This document shows positions 44,351 to 53,406 of a DNA stretch of 64,000 bases, in pieces. Positions within the stretch are counted from its first letter, which is position 1. Every line of letters begins with the position of its first letter. A program made the position numbers and the translations under genes. Source of the stretch: Chloroflexota bacterium (GTDB lineage: Bacteria > Chloroflexota > Anaerolineae > Anaerolineales > Anaerolineaceae); the NCBI GenBank assembly GCA_016838895.1, contig JAEKNU010000009.1, forward strand, positions 1 to 64,000, given 5' to 3'. The notes beneath the pieces were generated by a model. The model ran no database searches, had not been told where the DNA came from, and worked only from the letters and a program-made list of their open reading frames with translations.

Positions 44351-45514
44351 ATGAAACGTAATTTAGTAACATTCATGGTTTTAGTAATGATCACTGCCTT
44401 AGTTCTGGGTGGATGTGCTCAGGCACCTGAGCCAGAAGCCACAGAAGCTCCTGAAGCTGCTGAAGCAGCTGCCCCAGTTGTTGAAGAAGAGGCTGCTGCT
44501 TCTGATGAAACAGTTGAAACTGATATCGTCTTCGAAATTCCTGAGTTTTATGTTTGGCCAGCTGGTGATGATGTCACCATGGTTGACACATCTAGCTTCA
44601 AGATTGCTCCCCCGTATTCAATTGGATTCAGCAATTGTTCAGCCAGTAATGCCTGGGCAACACTGTATATTGAAACTGCAAAATGGGAAGCATCGAAATA
44701 TCCTGAAATTGAAGAATTGAATATTACCGATGCTGGTGATAGTCCTGAAAAACAATTATCCGATATTGAAGATTTGATTGCAAAAGGCGTCGATATCTTA
44801 ATCATTCGTCCCTGTACCGCTGATGCTGGTGTTCCTGCCATGGAAAAAGCACAAGAAATGGGCATTCCGGTTCTGATTTCAAATCGTGGTTCAAACTTCG
44901 ATGGTTTTGTCTCTCAACAGGCAACCAACATGATCGATCTTGGCTTCAATCAGGGTACCTGGTTGTCAGAACAATTGAATGGCGAAGGTAATATCGTATC
45001 AATGGAAGGCACATCCGGTTCTGCTCCTCAACGCGAGCGTTACGAAGGTGCAATGACAGTATTAGCTGGTAATCCGGGCATCACTGTTGTTGGTCGTGTT
45101 CAGGCAAATTGGAGCCGCGACAAAGCAAAATCAGCTATGGAAAATTATCTGCAGGCTGGCGATTTAGCCGGTGTGTTGGCTCAAGCGGGTGCAATGTCGG
45201 CTGGTGTTGTAGAAGCGATTACTGAAGCAGGTTTAGATCCATGCAGCATTCCTGTTACCGGTGACGATTATAACGGTTACATGAAAATGGTAAAAGAAAA
45301 CGGATGTGGCATGATTACAACCAACCCAACCTGGTGTGGTGGTGCTTCGATTGTTGCTGCTGTAATGACATTAAATGGACAGGAAGTCCCCCAGAACTGG
45401 TGGCTGCCCACTAAAGTCTACACTGCTGAAACGATTGATGAAGTTGTCTATATGGATAAATCAGACGAATTCTACCCCAATATTTTACCTGATGATTGGG
45501 AAATTGGTAACTAG
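44351..45514 (+). CDS. Sugar ABC transporter substrate-binding lipoprotein (ribose/autoinducer-2 type)
   Basis: A 387-residue extracellular binding protein of the periplasmic-binding-protein type 1/4 family. Signal peptide with lipobox LGGC (Cys22), then an acidic Ala/Pro/Glu linker of about 35 residues, and then the two-lobe fold: PYSIGFSNCSASNAWATLYIE, QLSDIEDLIAKGVDILIIRPC, and GDDYNGYMKMVKENG in the hinge region. It should capture a mono- or small oligosaccharide for the RbsC-type permeases. GAGGAG precedes the ATG. A hairpin 17 bases past the stop (45532-45566) may keep its mRNA stable relative to the permease. Confidence 0.9.
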   Translation: MKRNLVTFMVLVMITALVLGGCAQAPEPEATEAPEAAEAAAPVVEEEAAASDETVETDIVFEIPEFYVWPAGDDVTMVDTSSFKIAPPYSIGFSNCSASNAWATLYIETAKWEASKYPEIEELNITDAGDSPEKQLSDIEDLIAKGVDILIIRPCTADAGVPAMEKAQEMGIPVLISNRGSNFDGFVSQQATNMIDLGFNQGTWLSEQLNGEGNIVSMEGTSGSAPQRERYEGAMTVLAGNPGITVVGRVQANWSRDKAKSAMENYLQAGDLAGVLAQAGAMSAGVVEAITEAGLDPCSIPVTGDDYNGYMKMVKENGCGMITTNPTWCGGASIVAAVMTLNGQEVPQNWWLPTKVYTAETIDEVVYMDKSDEFYPNILPDDWEIGN

Positions 45515-45531
45515 CTAGTTAATTAACCGGG

Positions 45532-45566
45532 GGCTATCAACGAAGTTAGACCCTTCGTTGATAGCC
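45532..45566 (+). terminator. Hairpin after the binding-protein gene
   Basis: GGCTATCAACGAAG (45532-45545) and CTTCGTTGATAGCC (45553-45566) form a perfect 14-bp stem with a seven-base loop. No T run follows, and downstream genes belong to the same importer, so it is more likely a partial terminator or 3'-end stabiliser that lets the binding protein be made in excess. Confidence 0.65.
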
Positions 45567-45780
45567 ATCATAAAATGGAAATACTGTGTACACAACTTAA
45601 TTTTACCAGAAATACTTCATGGATAAAAAAAATAGTTTCTTTGATTCTTATAAATGAAATATCAGTTGATTTATAAGAGAGAGGAATTTTGACCCATTCT
45701 ATAAAATAATGAATATTTCTACATTGATATTTGAACACCTTTTTGATATGCCAAAGGTAAATTAATTAACGGAGAAGTAC

Positions 45781-46729
45781 ATGAAGTATCTAGAATTAAT
45801 TAAAAAACAAACAGTTTGGTTATTATTGTTGATTATCATTGTTGATTATCATTGTCTTAGGATCAATACTTTCTCCACACTTTCTTACTACCGGTAATAT
45901 TTTAAACATCCTACGACAAGCAGCCGCGCTCAGTTTTGTGAGTATAGGTCAGAGTTTTGCTGTTATCGCAAATGTGGTTGATTTATCAGTGGGCTCAACG
46001 ATTAGTTTAGTGCAATGCGTTTCAGCCAAAACGATGGATGGCAATGTTGAAGGCATATTACCAGCCATTATTTTCACAATTATAATCGTCGTGGCAATTG
46101 GACTTTTTAATGGGTACTTCGTTGCACATCGAAAAGGAAACCCGTTTATCGTAACCCTGGGTAGTATGACGGTCCTACAGGGAATCGTTTTAATCTATAC
46201 AAATGAAAGTTCAGTCGGATCAGTTCCCAAGGGTTTTCGCTTTATTGCGGACGGAAGCATTGGTCCGATTCCATTCCCAATCATATTGGTACTTTTGTTT
46301 TTCCTTATTGGGCAAATAGTGCTACGAAAAACAAAATTTGGCCGCTATACACTTGCTGTTGGTGGTAATGAAGAAGTTGCCCGATTATCTGGTATCTCTG
46401 TTCCCTATATAAAAATAATGGCATATATCATATCTGCTACGGGTGCCGCAGTAACCGGACTTTTCCTTGCTGCCAGAATGAATGTCGGAGAGCCTTTAGT
46501 AGGTAGTAATTTTGGCCTTGATTCAATCGCAGCAGTGGTTATTGGCGGAACGAATATTTCCGGTGGTGACGGTAGTCTGATGGGTACGCTGGGTGGAGTG
46601 TTGTTGTATTCAGTCCTGAGCAATATGATGAATATTCTCAATGTATCGCCATTTTATCAAATTGCAATTAAAGGCATGATTATTGTTGTGGCGATCTGCA
46701 TTGGACAAATTCAAAAATTAAGAAAATAA
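45781..46729 (+). pseudogene. Second RbsC-type permease, frameshifted by a 13-bp tandem duplication
   Basis: The 296-residue downstream frame is a full RbsC-like permease body (ILSPHFLTTGNILNILRQAA, VGGNEEVARLSGISVPYIK, AAVVIGGTNISGGDGS). The natural start is ATG 45781 with GGAG 5 bases before it, giving MKYLELIKKQTVWLLLLIII. Reading continues into the wrong frame because GTTGATTATCATT occurs twice in tandem (45828-45840 and 45841-45853), and it stops at 45895 after 38 codons. Removing one copy restores a continuous permease whose first membrane segment reads LLLLIIIVLGS. As it stands, only a poorly supported TTG at 45839 would yield a protein, lacking much of the first segment. It may be a recent mutation, a phase-variable switch or an assembly error. 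Confidence 0.88.
45828..45853. repeat. 13-bp tandem duplication in the permease gene
   Basis: GTTGATTATCATT is present twice with no spacer (45828-45840, 45841-45853); the flanking bases ATT before and GT after extend the match slightly. Its length is not a multiple of three and it shifts the frame of the permease gene in which it lies. Confidence 0.95.
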
Positions 46730-46783
46730 ATTGGATGATCCAATCTTCCCTCTTTGAATCAAAGAATTGTGGAGTATAGCAAA

Positions 46784-48304
46784 ATGAATGAATATTTATT
46801 AAGAATGGAAAATATTACAAAAAAATTCCCAGGAACAATTGCTCTGGATGATGTGTCTTTTGATTGTAAAAAAGGGGAAGTTCATGCATTGGTTGGTGAA
46901 AATGGTGCAGGAAAATCCACATTGATGAAAATTTTATCAGGCGCTTATTCCCAGGATCTAGGATCTATTTATTTTCGTGGTGAACAAATCAACATATCTG
47001 ATCCGAAGCATCGACAAGCACTCGGTATTGGCATCATAATGCAAGAGTTCAATTTATTGCCTTATCTATCCGTTGAAGAAAACATTTTCCTGGGTAGAGA
47101 AAAAAAGACCCCTCTTGGTTTGATCGATGAAAAATATATAAACCAGGAATCACAAAAACTGTTAAGCTCCCTAAATGTAAATATTGATCCCAAGACAAAG
47201 ATCGAGAGACTTACCACGGCGCAGATGCAATTTGTTGAGATAGCGAAAGCATTGTCTTTAGGTGCAGATCTATTGATTATGGATGAGCCTTCAGCCACGC
47301 TTACTGGACATGAACTGGAATATTTATTCAGTGTAATTGAGGTGCTAAAGAAAAAAGGCACATCAATTATTTATATTTCTCATCGGCTTGTTGAAATTTT
47401 CCAAATTGCTGATCGAGTAACCATATTAAAAGATGGAAAATTAATGGGCACCAAGGGGATTGAAGAAGTTACCAGAGACAAATTGGTTGAATTAATGGTC
47501 GGCAGAACCGTATCGGAAACCTTTCCAAAGCGTACCGGAAAATTTGGTGACTGTATGATTTCTGTTGAAAATATATCCAACAAAACTTTGCCCAATCCGA
47601 TTAATTTAGAAATTCGTTGTGGCGAAATTCTTGGTTTGGCTGGATTGGTTGGTTCGGGCAGAACTGAATTGGCCAAAGCAATTTTTGGTTCAGATAGCAC
47701 CGAAACAGGCAGCATTACGATTAAATCTCGCAAGACCAGGATAAAAAATCCAAATGATGCTGTAAAAAATGGTGTTGTGCTTATTCCTGAAGACAGGAAA
47801 CTGGAAGGCTTGGTAGGGATAAGAACCATCCAGCAAAACATTAGTTTACCAAACCTGGATCATTTTTCGCTGTTCGGCTTTATAAAATCTCAGAAAGAGA
47901 AACAGGAAGTGCAAAATAGTATTGAACAATTGAGCATCCGCTGTAGTGGGATGACACAATATGTACAAGATTTAAGCGGTGGAAATCAACAAAAGGTTGT
48001 ATTGGCAAAATGGCTCGTTCGCCTGCCAAATGTGATCATCCTCGATGAACCTACGCGTGGTATTGATGTGGGTGCAAAATCCGAAATATATCAAATCATG
48101 CGTAATTTGGCGAATAAAGGACTCGCAATATTGATGATTTCCTCAGAACTTCCTGAAATCTTAGGTATGGCTGACCGGGTGTTGGTAATGCACGAGAGAA
48201 AAATTGTCGCTGAACTTGATGGTGCTTCAACAACCGAAGAAGAAATCATGAGAGCAGCTACTGGTGGTGCCGTGGCTATATTTGAGGATCAGCAAAGTAC
48301 GTAG
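46784..48304 (+). CDS. Sugar ABC transporter ATP-binding protein (RbsA/MglA type)
   Basis: A 506-residue protein with two fused ATPase domains. First domain: Walker A GENGAGKST and Walker B LLIMDEPSATLT, with the degenerate signature LTTAQMQ. Second domain: the usual modified Walker A GLVGSGRTE, signature LSGGNQQK and Walker B VIILDEPTRGIDVG. ATG at 46784 has GGAG 9 bases upstream and replaces an earlier TTG in frame. It energises uptake by the RbsC-like permease pair. The degenerate first signature and second Walker A are normal in this family, so a single productive ATP site is expected. Confidence 0.93.
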   Translation: MNEYLLRMENITKKFPGTIALDDVSFDCKKGEVHALVGENGAGKSTLMKILSGAYSQDLGSIYFRGEQINISDPKHRQALGIGIIMQEFNLLPYLSVEENIFLGREKKTPLGLIDEKYINQESQKLLSSLNVNIDPKTKIERLTTAQMQFVEIAKALSLGADLLIMDEPSATLTGHELEYLFSVIEVLKKKGTSIIYISHRLVEIFQIADRVTILKDGKLMGTKGIEEVTRDKLVELMVGRTVSETFPKRTGKFGDCMISVENISNKTLPNPINLEIRCGEILGLAGLVGSGRTELAKAIFGSDSTETGSITIKSRKTRIKNPNDAVKNGVVLIPEDRKLEGLVGIRTIQQNISLPNLDHFSLFGFIKSQKEKQEVQNSIEQLSIRCSGMTQYVQDLSGGNQQKVVLAKWLVRLPNVIILDEPTRGIDVGAKSEIYQIMRNLANKGLAILMISSELPEILGMADRVLVMHERKIVAELDGASTTEEEIMRAATGGAVAIFEDQQST

Positions 48305-48388
48305 CAGGTACAAAGAATCATGATGCTTGTTAATTAAATAAATTAGGAATTTTCTGGAAAAATACGACTAATTCGCAGAGGTGAATTA

Positions 48389-49234
48389 ATGCAAGAATTA
48401 TTATATAAAAAACCAAAGAACATGGAAGCGTTATTAAATAATATAAATAATGGTAAGAGTAAAATAATTGCTGGCGGCACCGATGTTATACCAAGAATAA
48501 ATAAAGGTTTATTTGCTGATGAGACGCTGGTTGATATAAGTGAATTTAAAGAATTAAATTTTATTAAAATTGATGAATCCGATATATCAATTGGTTCGCT
48601 GGTAAGCTACAACGATATTGAAACACACACAGTGCTTTCAAGCGTATGTCCAATTCTAAACACGGCATCAGCAGTCGTTGGCTCATATCAGACGCGCCAG
48701 CGCGGCACCATTGGAGGGAGCATCGGCAATGCTTCTCCGGCGGGTGATATTTTAGCTCCATTAATGGCATTGGATGCAAAAGTCAATTTGATAAGCGTAG
48801 ATGGGAATCGTGACCTTCCCATAACTCAATTATTTATTAGCCCCGGAAAAACTAAAATTCAAGCCAACGAAATCATCCATCATATTCATTTTAAAAAATT
48901 GCCCCAAGGAACGAAATATTACTATTTTAAACAAGGCAAACGAAATGCGATGGCATGCTCGGTGGTTAACTGTGCCATTGTTGCCGTGGTAGATGGCGAA
49001 AATAGATTTCAGGATGTACGGATTGCCCTTGGGTCGGTGGCACCAAAACCTATTCGCTGCTATGAAACAGAAATATTATTACGCAATCAACAAATATCTG
49101 ATAAATTGATCGAGGATGCGTCTGTTTGTGCTGCAAGTGAAGCTTCTCCTATATGTGATGTGCGAGCCAGCGGAGACTACCGGAGTCATCTAATCAGGCA
49201 GTTGATTATTAGTGGATTAAATTCTTTTAAATAA
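48389..49234 (+). CDS. Molybdenum hydroxylase, FAD-binding medium subunit
   Basis: A 281-residue FAD subunit of the xanthine dehydrogenase/CO dehydrogenase family (CoxM/XdhB type). FAD contacts are in KIIAGGTDVIPRI and TRQRGTIGGSIGNASPAGD. The subunit accepts electrons from the iron-sulfur subunit and passes them to NAD or another acceptor. GAGGTGA precedes the ATG. It is followed at once by the small and large subunits, completing a heterotrimeric enzyme. The operon starts 84 bases after the sugar importer's ATPase gene on the same strand. Confidence 0.9.
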   Translation: MQELLYKKPKNMEALLNNINNGKSKIIAGGTDVIPRINKGLFADETLVDISEFKELNFIKIDESDISIGSLVSYNDIETHTVLSSVCPILNTASAVVGSYQTRQRGTIGGSIGNASPAGDILAPLMALDAKVNLISVDGNRDLPITQLFISPGKTKIQANEIIHHIHFKKLPQGTKYYYFKQGKRNAMACSVVNCAIVAVVDGENRFQDVRIALGSVAPKPIRCYETEILLRNQQISDKLIEDASVCAASEASPICDVRASGDYRSHLIRQLIISGLNSFK

Positions 49235-49254
49235 TGCCTTCTTCTGAGGATAAA

Positions 49255-49731
49255 ATGGAAAACATTACAGTTGAATTTTTTGTAAACAATGAAAAAAATA
49301 ATCTTAGTACCACGCCTAACCGAACATTATTGGATGTTTTACGTGATGACCTGGGTTTGTTGGGCGTTAAGAATGGATGTAAAGAGGGGGAATGTGGTGC
49401 CTGTACGGTGATATTTGACGATAAGCCGATGAATTCATGTCTGATTATGATTGGTCAGGTGGATGGCCACCGTGTACGAACCGTTGAAGGATTACCAGAA
49501 AATGGGAATCTTCATCCGGTGCAGAAAGCATTTCATGAGTTAGGTGCTGTTCAATGTGGATTTTGTACGCCAGGATTTATTCTCTCAACAGTAGCTTTAT
49601 TAGAACGAAATAATCATCCGACGGATGGCGAAATCAAAACTGCTCTGGCAGGTAATTTATGCCGTTGTACAGGGTATGTAAAAATTATTGAGGCAGTAAA
49701 TGCCGCTGCTGAGGAAATTCAACATGAATAA
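49255..49731 (+). CDS. Molybdenum hydroxylase, [2Fe-2S] small subunit
   Basis: A 158-residue iron-sulfur protein. The plant-ferredoxin-like cluster is bound by GCKEGECGACTV and the cysteine in MNSC; the second cluster by QCGFCTPGF and NLCRCTGY. It relays electrons from the molybdenum site to the FAD subunit. ATG at 49255 with GAGGA 4 bases upstream is preferred; ATG at 49234 overlaps the previous stop and adds seven residues. It overlaps the large-subunit gene by 8 bases (ATGAATAA at 49724-49731), which implies coupled translation. Confidence 0.92.
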   Translation: MENITVEFFVNNEKNNLSTTPNRTLLDVLRDDLGLLGVKNGCKEGECGACTVIFDDKPMNSCLIMIGQVDGHRVRTVEGLPENGNLHPVQKAFHELGAVQCGFCTPGFILSTVALLERNNHPTDGEIKTALAGNLCRCTGYVKIIEAVNAAAEEIQHE

Positions 49732-51961
49732 ATACGACAGGAATAAAGTTCCTCGGATTGATGCATTAGAAAAAGTATTAGGAAAAGCCATTTATGGTGT
49801 TGATATTAATGAAGCAGATATGCTACACACGTTCGTCGTTCGTTCTCCCTATCATTCTGCAAAAATTATATCCATTGACACAAGCGTTGCAGAAAAAATG
49901 GATGGCGTGGTAAAAGTTGTTACATGGTCTGATATACCTGGAAAGAAGAACCATGGCCCGATGATGGATGATAAACCTGCACTATGTGGTGATTTTGTCA
50001 GGCATATCGGTGATCCTGTTTTAATGATTATCGCAAAAACCAATGATATGACTGAAAAGGCTGCAAAGGCGATCAAAATTGATTATGAGGAATTACCAGC
50101 AGTTTTTGATCCGATTGAAGCGATGACGAATCCGGATGCACCAAAAGTGCATCCTACAGGCAACATTTGTTCTGAGCATCATGCAGGCTGTGGAAATCTG
50201 GAGGAAGGTTTTCAAAATTCCGATATTGTGTTTGAAGAGTCATTAAATGTACAGCGGATTTCTCCGGCACACCTAGAATCTGAAGTTTCGACTGCCTGTT
50301 ATCAAAGTGATGGCAGCATCATTGTTTGGGTAAATTCACAAATGCCTTTTGACACACAAGTAGATATCAGCCAAGTATTGAATGTTCCGCCGGAAAAAAT
50401 TCATGTAAAAGTGCCAACAATTGGCGGATCATTCGGCGGCAAATCAGATTCCACGATTCATATTCTGTCTGCTTTAGCTGCATTGGTTACAAAAGGCAAT
50501 GTCCAGGTCATCAATACACGTGAAGAATCGATGTTGGCCCATCCCAAACGTCACCCGGCTGTATTGAATTATAAAATCGGTGCGAAGAAAGATGGAACAA
50601 TCGTTGCATTAAAAGCTGATTTATATTTTGATACCGGTGCGTATGCAAATTACGGACCGGCAGTTGCAGCTAACAATTTGGAATCTGCTGTAGGTCCTTA
50701 TCATATTCCAAATATTGAAGTAACAACACAATCAGTATATACAAATTCACCCCCCAGTGGAACAGTGCGTGGTGCGGGTGGACCCCAAGGTAGTTTTGGT
50801 TGTGAATCAATGATAGATATTTTGGCGGCAAAACTAGACCTTGATCCTATCGAAATTAGACGCAAAAATATGTGGCAAAAAGATGACAGAACTATTTTTG
50901 GTGTAAAAATACAAACAACGCCCGAACTAAAAGCGTGTTTGGAACTCGCAGAAAAAGCCAGAGAGCGCTTGCAAAAAATTCCAGCTACACCAGGAAAAAT
51001 CAGCGGTGTTGGTATGGCTGCAAGTTATTTGAAAATGGGCATGGGGTATGGAACACCGGATGATTCAAGTGCCAGAGTTGAATGGCTGCCTGAAGGAAAA
51101 GTACGTTTATGGATCGGTTCCCCGGATATTGGTCAGGGAATAAAAACAACTGGAACGCAGATGTTGGCAGAAGCATTAAATATACCAATTGATATGGTTG
51201 AATTAGCGCCATTGGATACTTTGGACAGCCCAAAAGGCTGCCCAACCAACACCTCACATACTACTTTTTTGGTGGGGAATTCAATTTTACTCACGGCAAA
51301 AAAAGCCATTGAGGTATTGTTGAAATTTTCTGCAAATGAATTGGCGCTTCCTGAAAACGAAATAAAGTATGAAAATGGCAGTATCGTTTCAAGAACAGAT
51401 GCGAATAATGTTCGCCCATTTAGCTATTTTTCAAAGAAGGCTGATGAAAAAGGCATGCGACTCATTGCAGAAGAAACAGCCAGTTTTCCTGTTCCTGCCG
51501 ATTTGCCAAAAGATATGCCAAAACACTTGGCCCATGTTGTATTTTGTTTTGGCGCTCATCTTGCCCGTATCGAAGTAGACCCAATGTTTGGGACAGTCCA
51601 AGTGAAGGATTATGTGGCGATTCATGATGTAGGTGAGGCCGTTAACATGATGAGTGTTGAAGGGCAAATTGAAGGCGCAGTTGTTATGGGCATTGGTTAT
51701 GCCATTATGGAAGACATGAAACGCAGGCCCAATGGCACTTGGGTTGATAATTTTACAGAATACTTGATTCCAACAATGCTAGATATCCCAAATATAGAAA
51801 CGATTATTCTGGAAAATGGAAATCCGCCAGGAGAATCAAGGATTTTAGGGATTGGAGAACCTTCCATCGTTGCTGTTGCGCCTGCGATTACCAATGCTGT
51901 ATTTGCTGCAACTGAGAAACGGGTCGTTTCTTTACCTATTCAACCGGATGAATTAATTTAG
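49724..51961 (+). CDS. Molybdenum hydroxylase, molybdopterin-binding large subunit
   Basis: A 745-residue catalytic subunit of the xanthine dehydrogenase/aldehyde oxidoreductase family. It contains VLGKAIYGVDI at the start, GGSFGGKSDSTIH and VRGAGGPQGSFGCESMID (cofactor contacts), SPDIGQGIKTTGTQM, and the C-terminal GIGEPSIV with the catalytic glutamate. The reaction is hydroxylation or oxidation of a C-H beside N or a carbonyl with water as oxygen donor; substrates of relatives include purines, nicotinate, aldehydes and CO. The CO-dehydrogenase AYRCSFR active-site signature is absent. Association with a sugar importer and sugar isomerase suggests an aldose or sugar-derived aldehyde as substrate, but this is inference. 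No cofactor-assembly gene lies nearby. Confidence 0.9.
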   Translation: MNKYDRNKVPRIDALEKVLGKAIYGVDINEADMLHTFVVRSPYHSAKIISIDTSVAEKMDGVVKVVTWSDIPGKKNHGPMMDDKPALCGDFVRHIGDPVLMIIAKTNDMTEKAAKAIKIDYEELPAVFDPIEAMTNPDAPKVHPTGNICSEHHAGCGNLEEGFQNSDIVFEESLNVQRISPAHLESEVSTACYQSDGSIIVWVNSQMPFDTQVDISQVLNVPPEKIHVKVPTIGGSFGGKSDSTIHILSALAALVTKGNVQVINTREESMLAHPKRHPAVLNYKIGAKKDGTIVALKADLYFDTGAYANYGPAVAANNLESAVGPYHIPNIEVTTQSVYTNSPPSGTVRGAGGPQGSFGCESMIDILAAKLDLDPIEIRRKNMWQKDDRTIFGVKIQTTPELKACLELAEKARERLQKIPATPGKISGVGMAASYLKMGMGYGTPDDSSARVEWLPEGKVRLWIGSPDIGQGIKTTGTQMLAEALNIPIDMVELAPLDTLDSPKGCPTNTSHTTFLVGNSILLTAKKAIEVLLKFSANELALPENEIKYENGSIVSRTDANNVRPFSYFSKKADEKGMRLIAEETASFPVPADLPKDMPKHLAHVVFCFGAHLARIEVDPMFGTVQVKDYVAIHDVGEAVNMMSVEGQIEGAVVMGIGYAIMEDMKRRPNGTWVDNFTEYLIPTMLDIPNIETIILENGNPPGESRILGIGEPSIVAVAPAITNAVFAATEKRVVSLPIQPDELI

Positions 51962-52199
51962 TACCAGGAATGAAAATCTATCAAAATCTGTCATATACAT
52001 AATGAAGGAATTGGCATGTTTCTGACTAATAATGGATAAGAAAGCCAATATTCCAACAATAAATCTTGGCAGATTTTGAGATAATAGATCAATACAATTA
52101 CCAACCTTAGCAATGTGAAAAGTATTTTGGACGCTTCTTCGTATGCATATGCAAGGTGAAGAAGGTAGATTCGAAATTCAATTAAATCGGAGGTAAGTA

Positions 52200-53060
52200 A
52201 TGAAAGTAGGAATCGATAGTTACAGCTACCATAGGTTTTTTGGCGAGGTATATCCTGATCAGGACAAGCCAGCGAAAAATATGACCATGGAAGGTTTTCT
52301 CGAACGAGCCCACGAACTAAAAGTAGATGGGGTTTCCCTTGAATCTTGTTTCTTCCCGAATACCGATGCAGGATGGTTCAAAGACCTTAAAGCTCAATTG
52401 GATGAATACAAGTTTGATCGAGTCTATGCCTGGGGACACCCGGATGGATTAGAGCGTGGACAGAATATGGAAGCATATGAAGAAATGGTAACCATGATTC
52501 CATATGCAAAAGCAATTGGCGCTGATGTAATGCGTGTTGTAGGCAGCGGCCTGATGTTCCGCCACGAACCACATGGCCCTCAACTTGCTGCATTGGTGAA
52601 ATTATTTAAAAAAGCGGTAAAAGTTGCCAAAGATTACGATGTAAAACTGGCTGTTGAAAATCATATTGATTTCACATCCGATGAAATTCTGCAGTTATTG
52701 ACTGAAGTAGATTCTGTATATTTTGGCCTGAACTTTGATACAGGTAATTTCCTGCGCTTGTTGGATGATCCCATTGCTGGGATGGAAAAATTAGCTCCCT
52801 TTGTTTTGGCAACACATATTAAAGATTTAATGCCAGATAAAAATGCAAAACCAACAGATTGGCACTTCTTTGCCGGTGTTCCTGTGGGACAGGGGTTGAT
52901 TGATAATCGCGCTTTGGCACAACTACTACACAAAGCTGATTATAAAGGTTTCCTTGCCGTCGAAATAGACCATCCACATACAGATTGGGTTAATAAAGAA
53001 GACGATGCAGTGGCAATAAGTGTTTCAGAATTAAAGAAAATTGCCGCGGAAATGAAGTAA
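52200..53060 (+). CDS. Sugar phosphate isomerase/epimerase, TIM barrel (copy 2)
   Basis: A 286-residue paralogue of the protein at 37891-38751. The two align without gaps except one residue near position 54 and share about four-fifths of residues, including VENHIDF, LNFDTGNFLRLLDDP, ATH-KDLMPDKNA and DWHFFAGVPVG. GGAGG precedes the ATG. It follows the molybdenum hydroxylase genes after 238 bases and may belong to the same or a separate transcript. Having two close copies at the ends of one sugar locus suggests duplicated function with slightly different substrates or expression. Confidence 0.88.
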   Translation: MKVGIDSYSYHRFFGEVYPDQDKPAKNMTMEGFLERAHELKVDGVSLESCFFPNTDAGWFKDLKAQLDEYKFDRVYAWGHPDGLERGQNMEAYEEMVTMIPYAKAIGADVMRVVGSGLMFRHEPHGPQLAALVKLFKKAVKVAKDYDVKLAVENHIDFTSDEILQLLTEVDSVYFGLNFDTGNFLRLLDDPIAGMEKLAPFVLATHIKDLMPDKNAKPTDWHFFAGVPVGQGLIDNRALAQLLHKADYKGFLAVEIDHPHTDWVNKEDDAVAISVSELKKIAAEMK

Positions 53061-53137
53061 ACGAATATCGAAAATGTGATTAATATATAAGTGTCGATTT
53101 CTCTATTGTTGTTCAGGATGGAAAAAGGCCAATCATG

Positions 53138-53182
53138 AACTGCACCTCAAAAGTTTTCTTATCAAACTTTTGAAGTGCAGTT
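53138..53182 (+). terminator. Long hairpin, probable terminator of the isomerase operon
   Basis: The arms 53138-53156 and 53164-53182 are complementary over 19 positions with one G-T pair and a seven-base loop. It lies 77 bases past the isomerase copy 2 stop. A clear T run is missing, so termination may be inefficient. Confidence 0.5.
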
Positions 53183-53325
53183 ATATTATGAAGAGATTTT
53201 CGAAAGAATAAAACTGGCGGCTTTGATGTTGTAAATGGAACTCAAAATGCAGTGGATTGATAGAGAAAATACTGAAATGTCAGAGAACAAAAGAAACAGA
53301 AAAATTGTAAGTAGAGTGGATGTAT

Positions 53326-53406
53326 ATGGAATTGAGTTTCAAACATAAAGCACTAAAAGAGATTTTCGAAAAAACTGGAACGACCTCAGAATTTTGTGAA
53401 TGGTAA
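53326..53406 (+). pseudogene. Remnant of a HigB/RelE-type toxin gene
   Basis: ATG 53326 opens a 26-codon frame reading MELSFKHKALKEIFEKTGTT..., which resembles the first strand and helix of HigB-like mRNA interferases (F-x-H-K-x-L-x-x-F-F-E-T-G). It stops at 53404 where about 65-70 further residues would be expected, and no antitoxin helix-turn-helix gene follows. A promoter-like TGCTATACT is found shortly downstream. It is probably a decayed toxin-antitoxin locus. Confidence 0.5.

Noticed and set aside
45839-46729. TTG at 45839 as the genuine start of the second permease
   Set aside because: There is no ribosome site, it lies within the duplicated unit, and it would remove much of the first membrane segment; ATG 45781 with GGAG fits far better once one repeat copy is removed.
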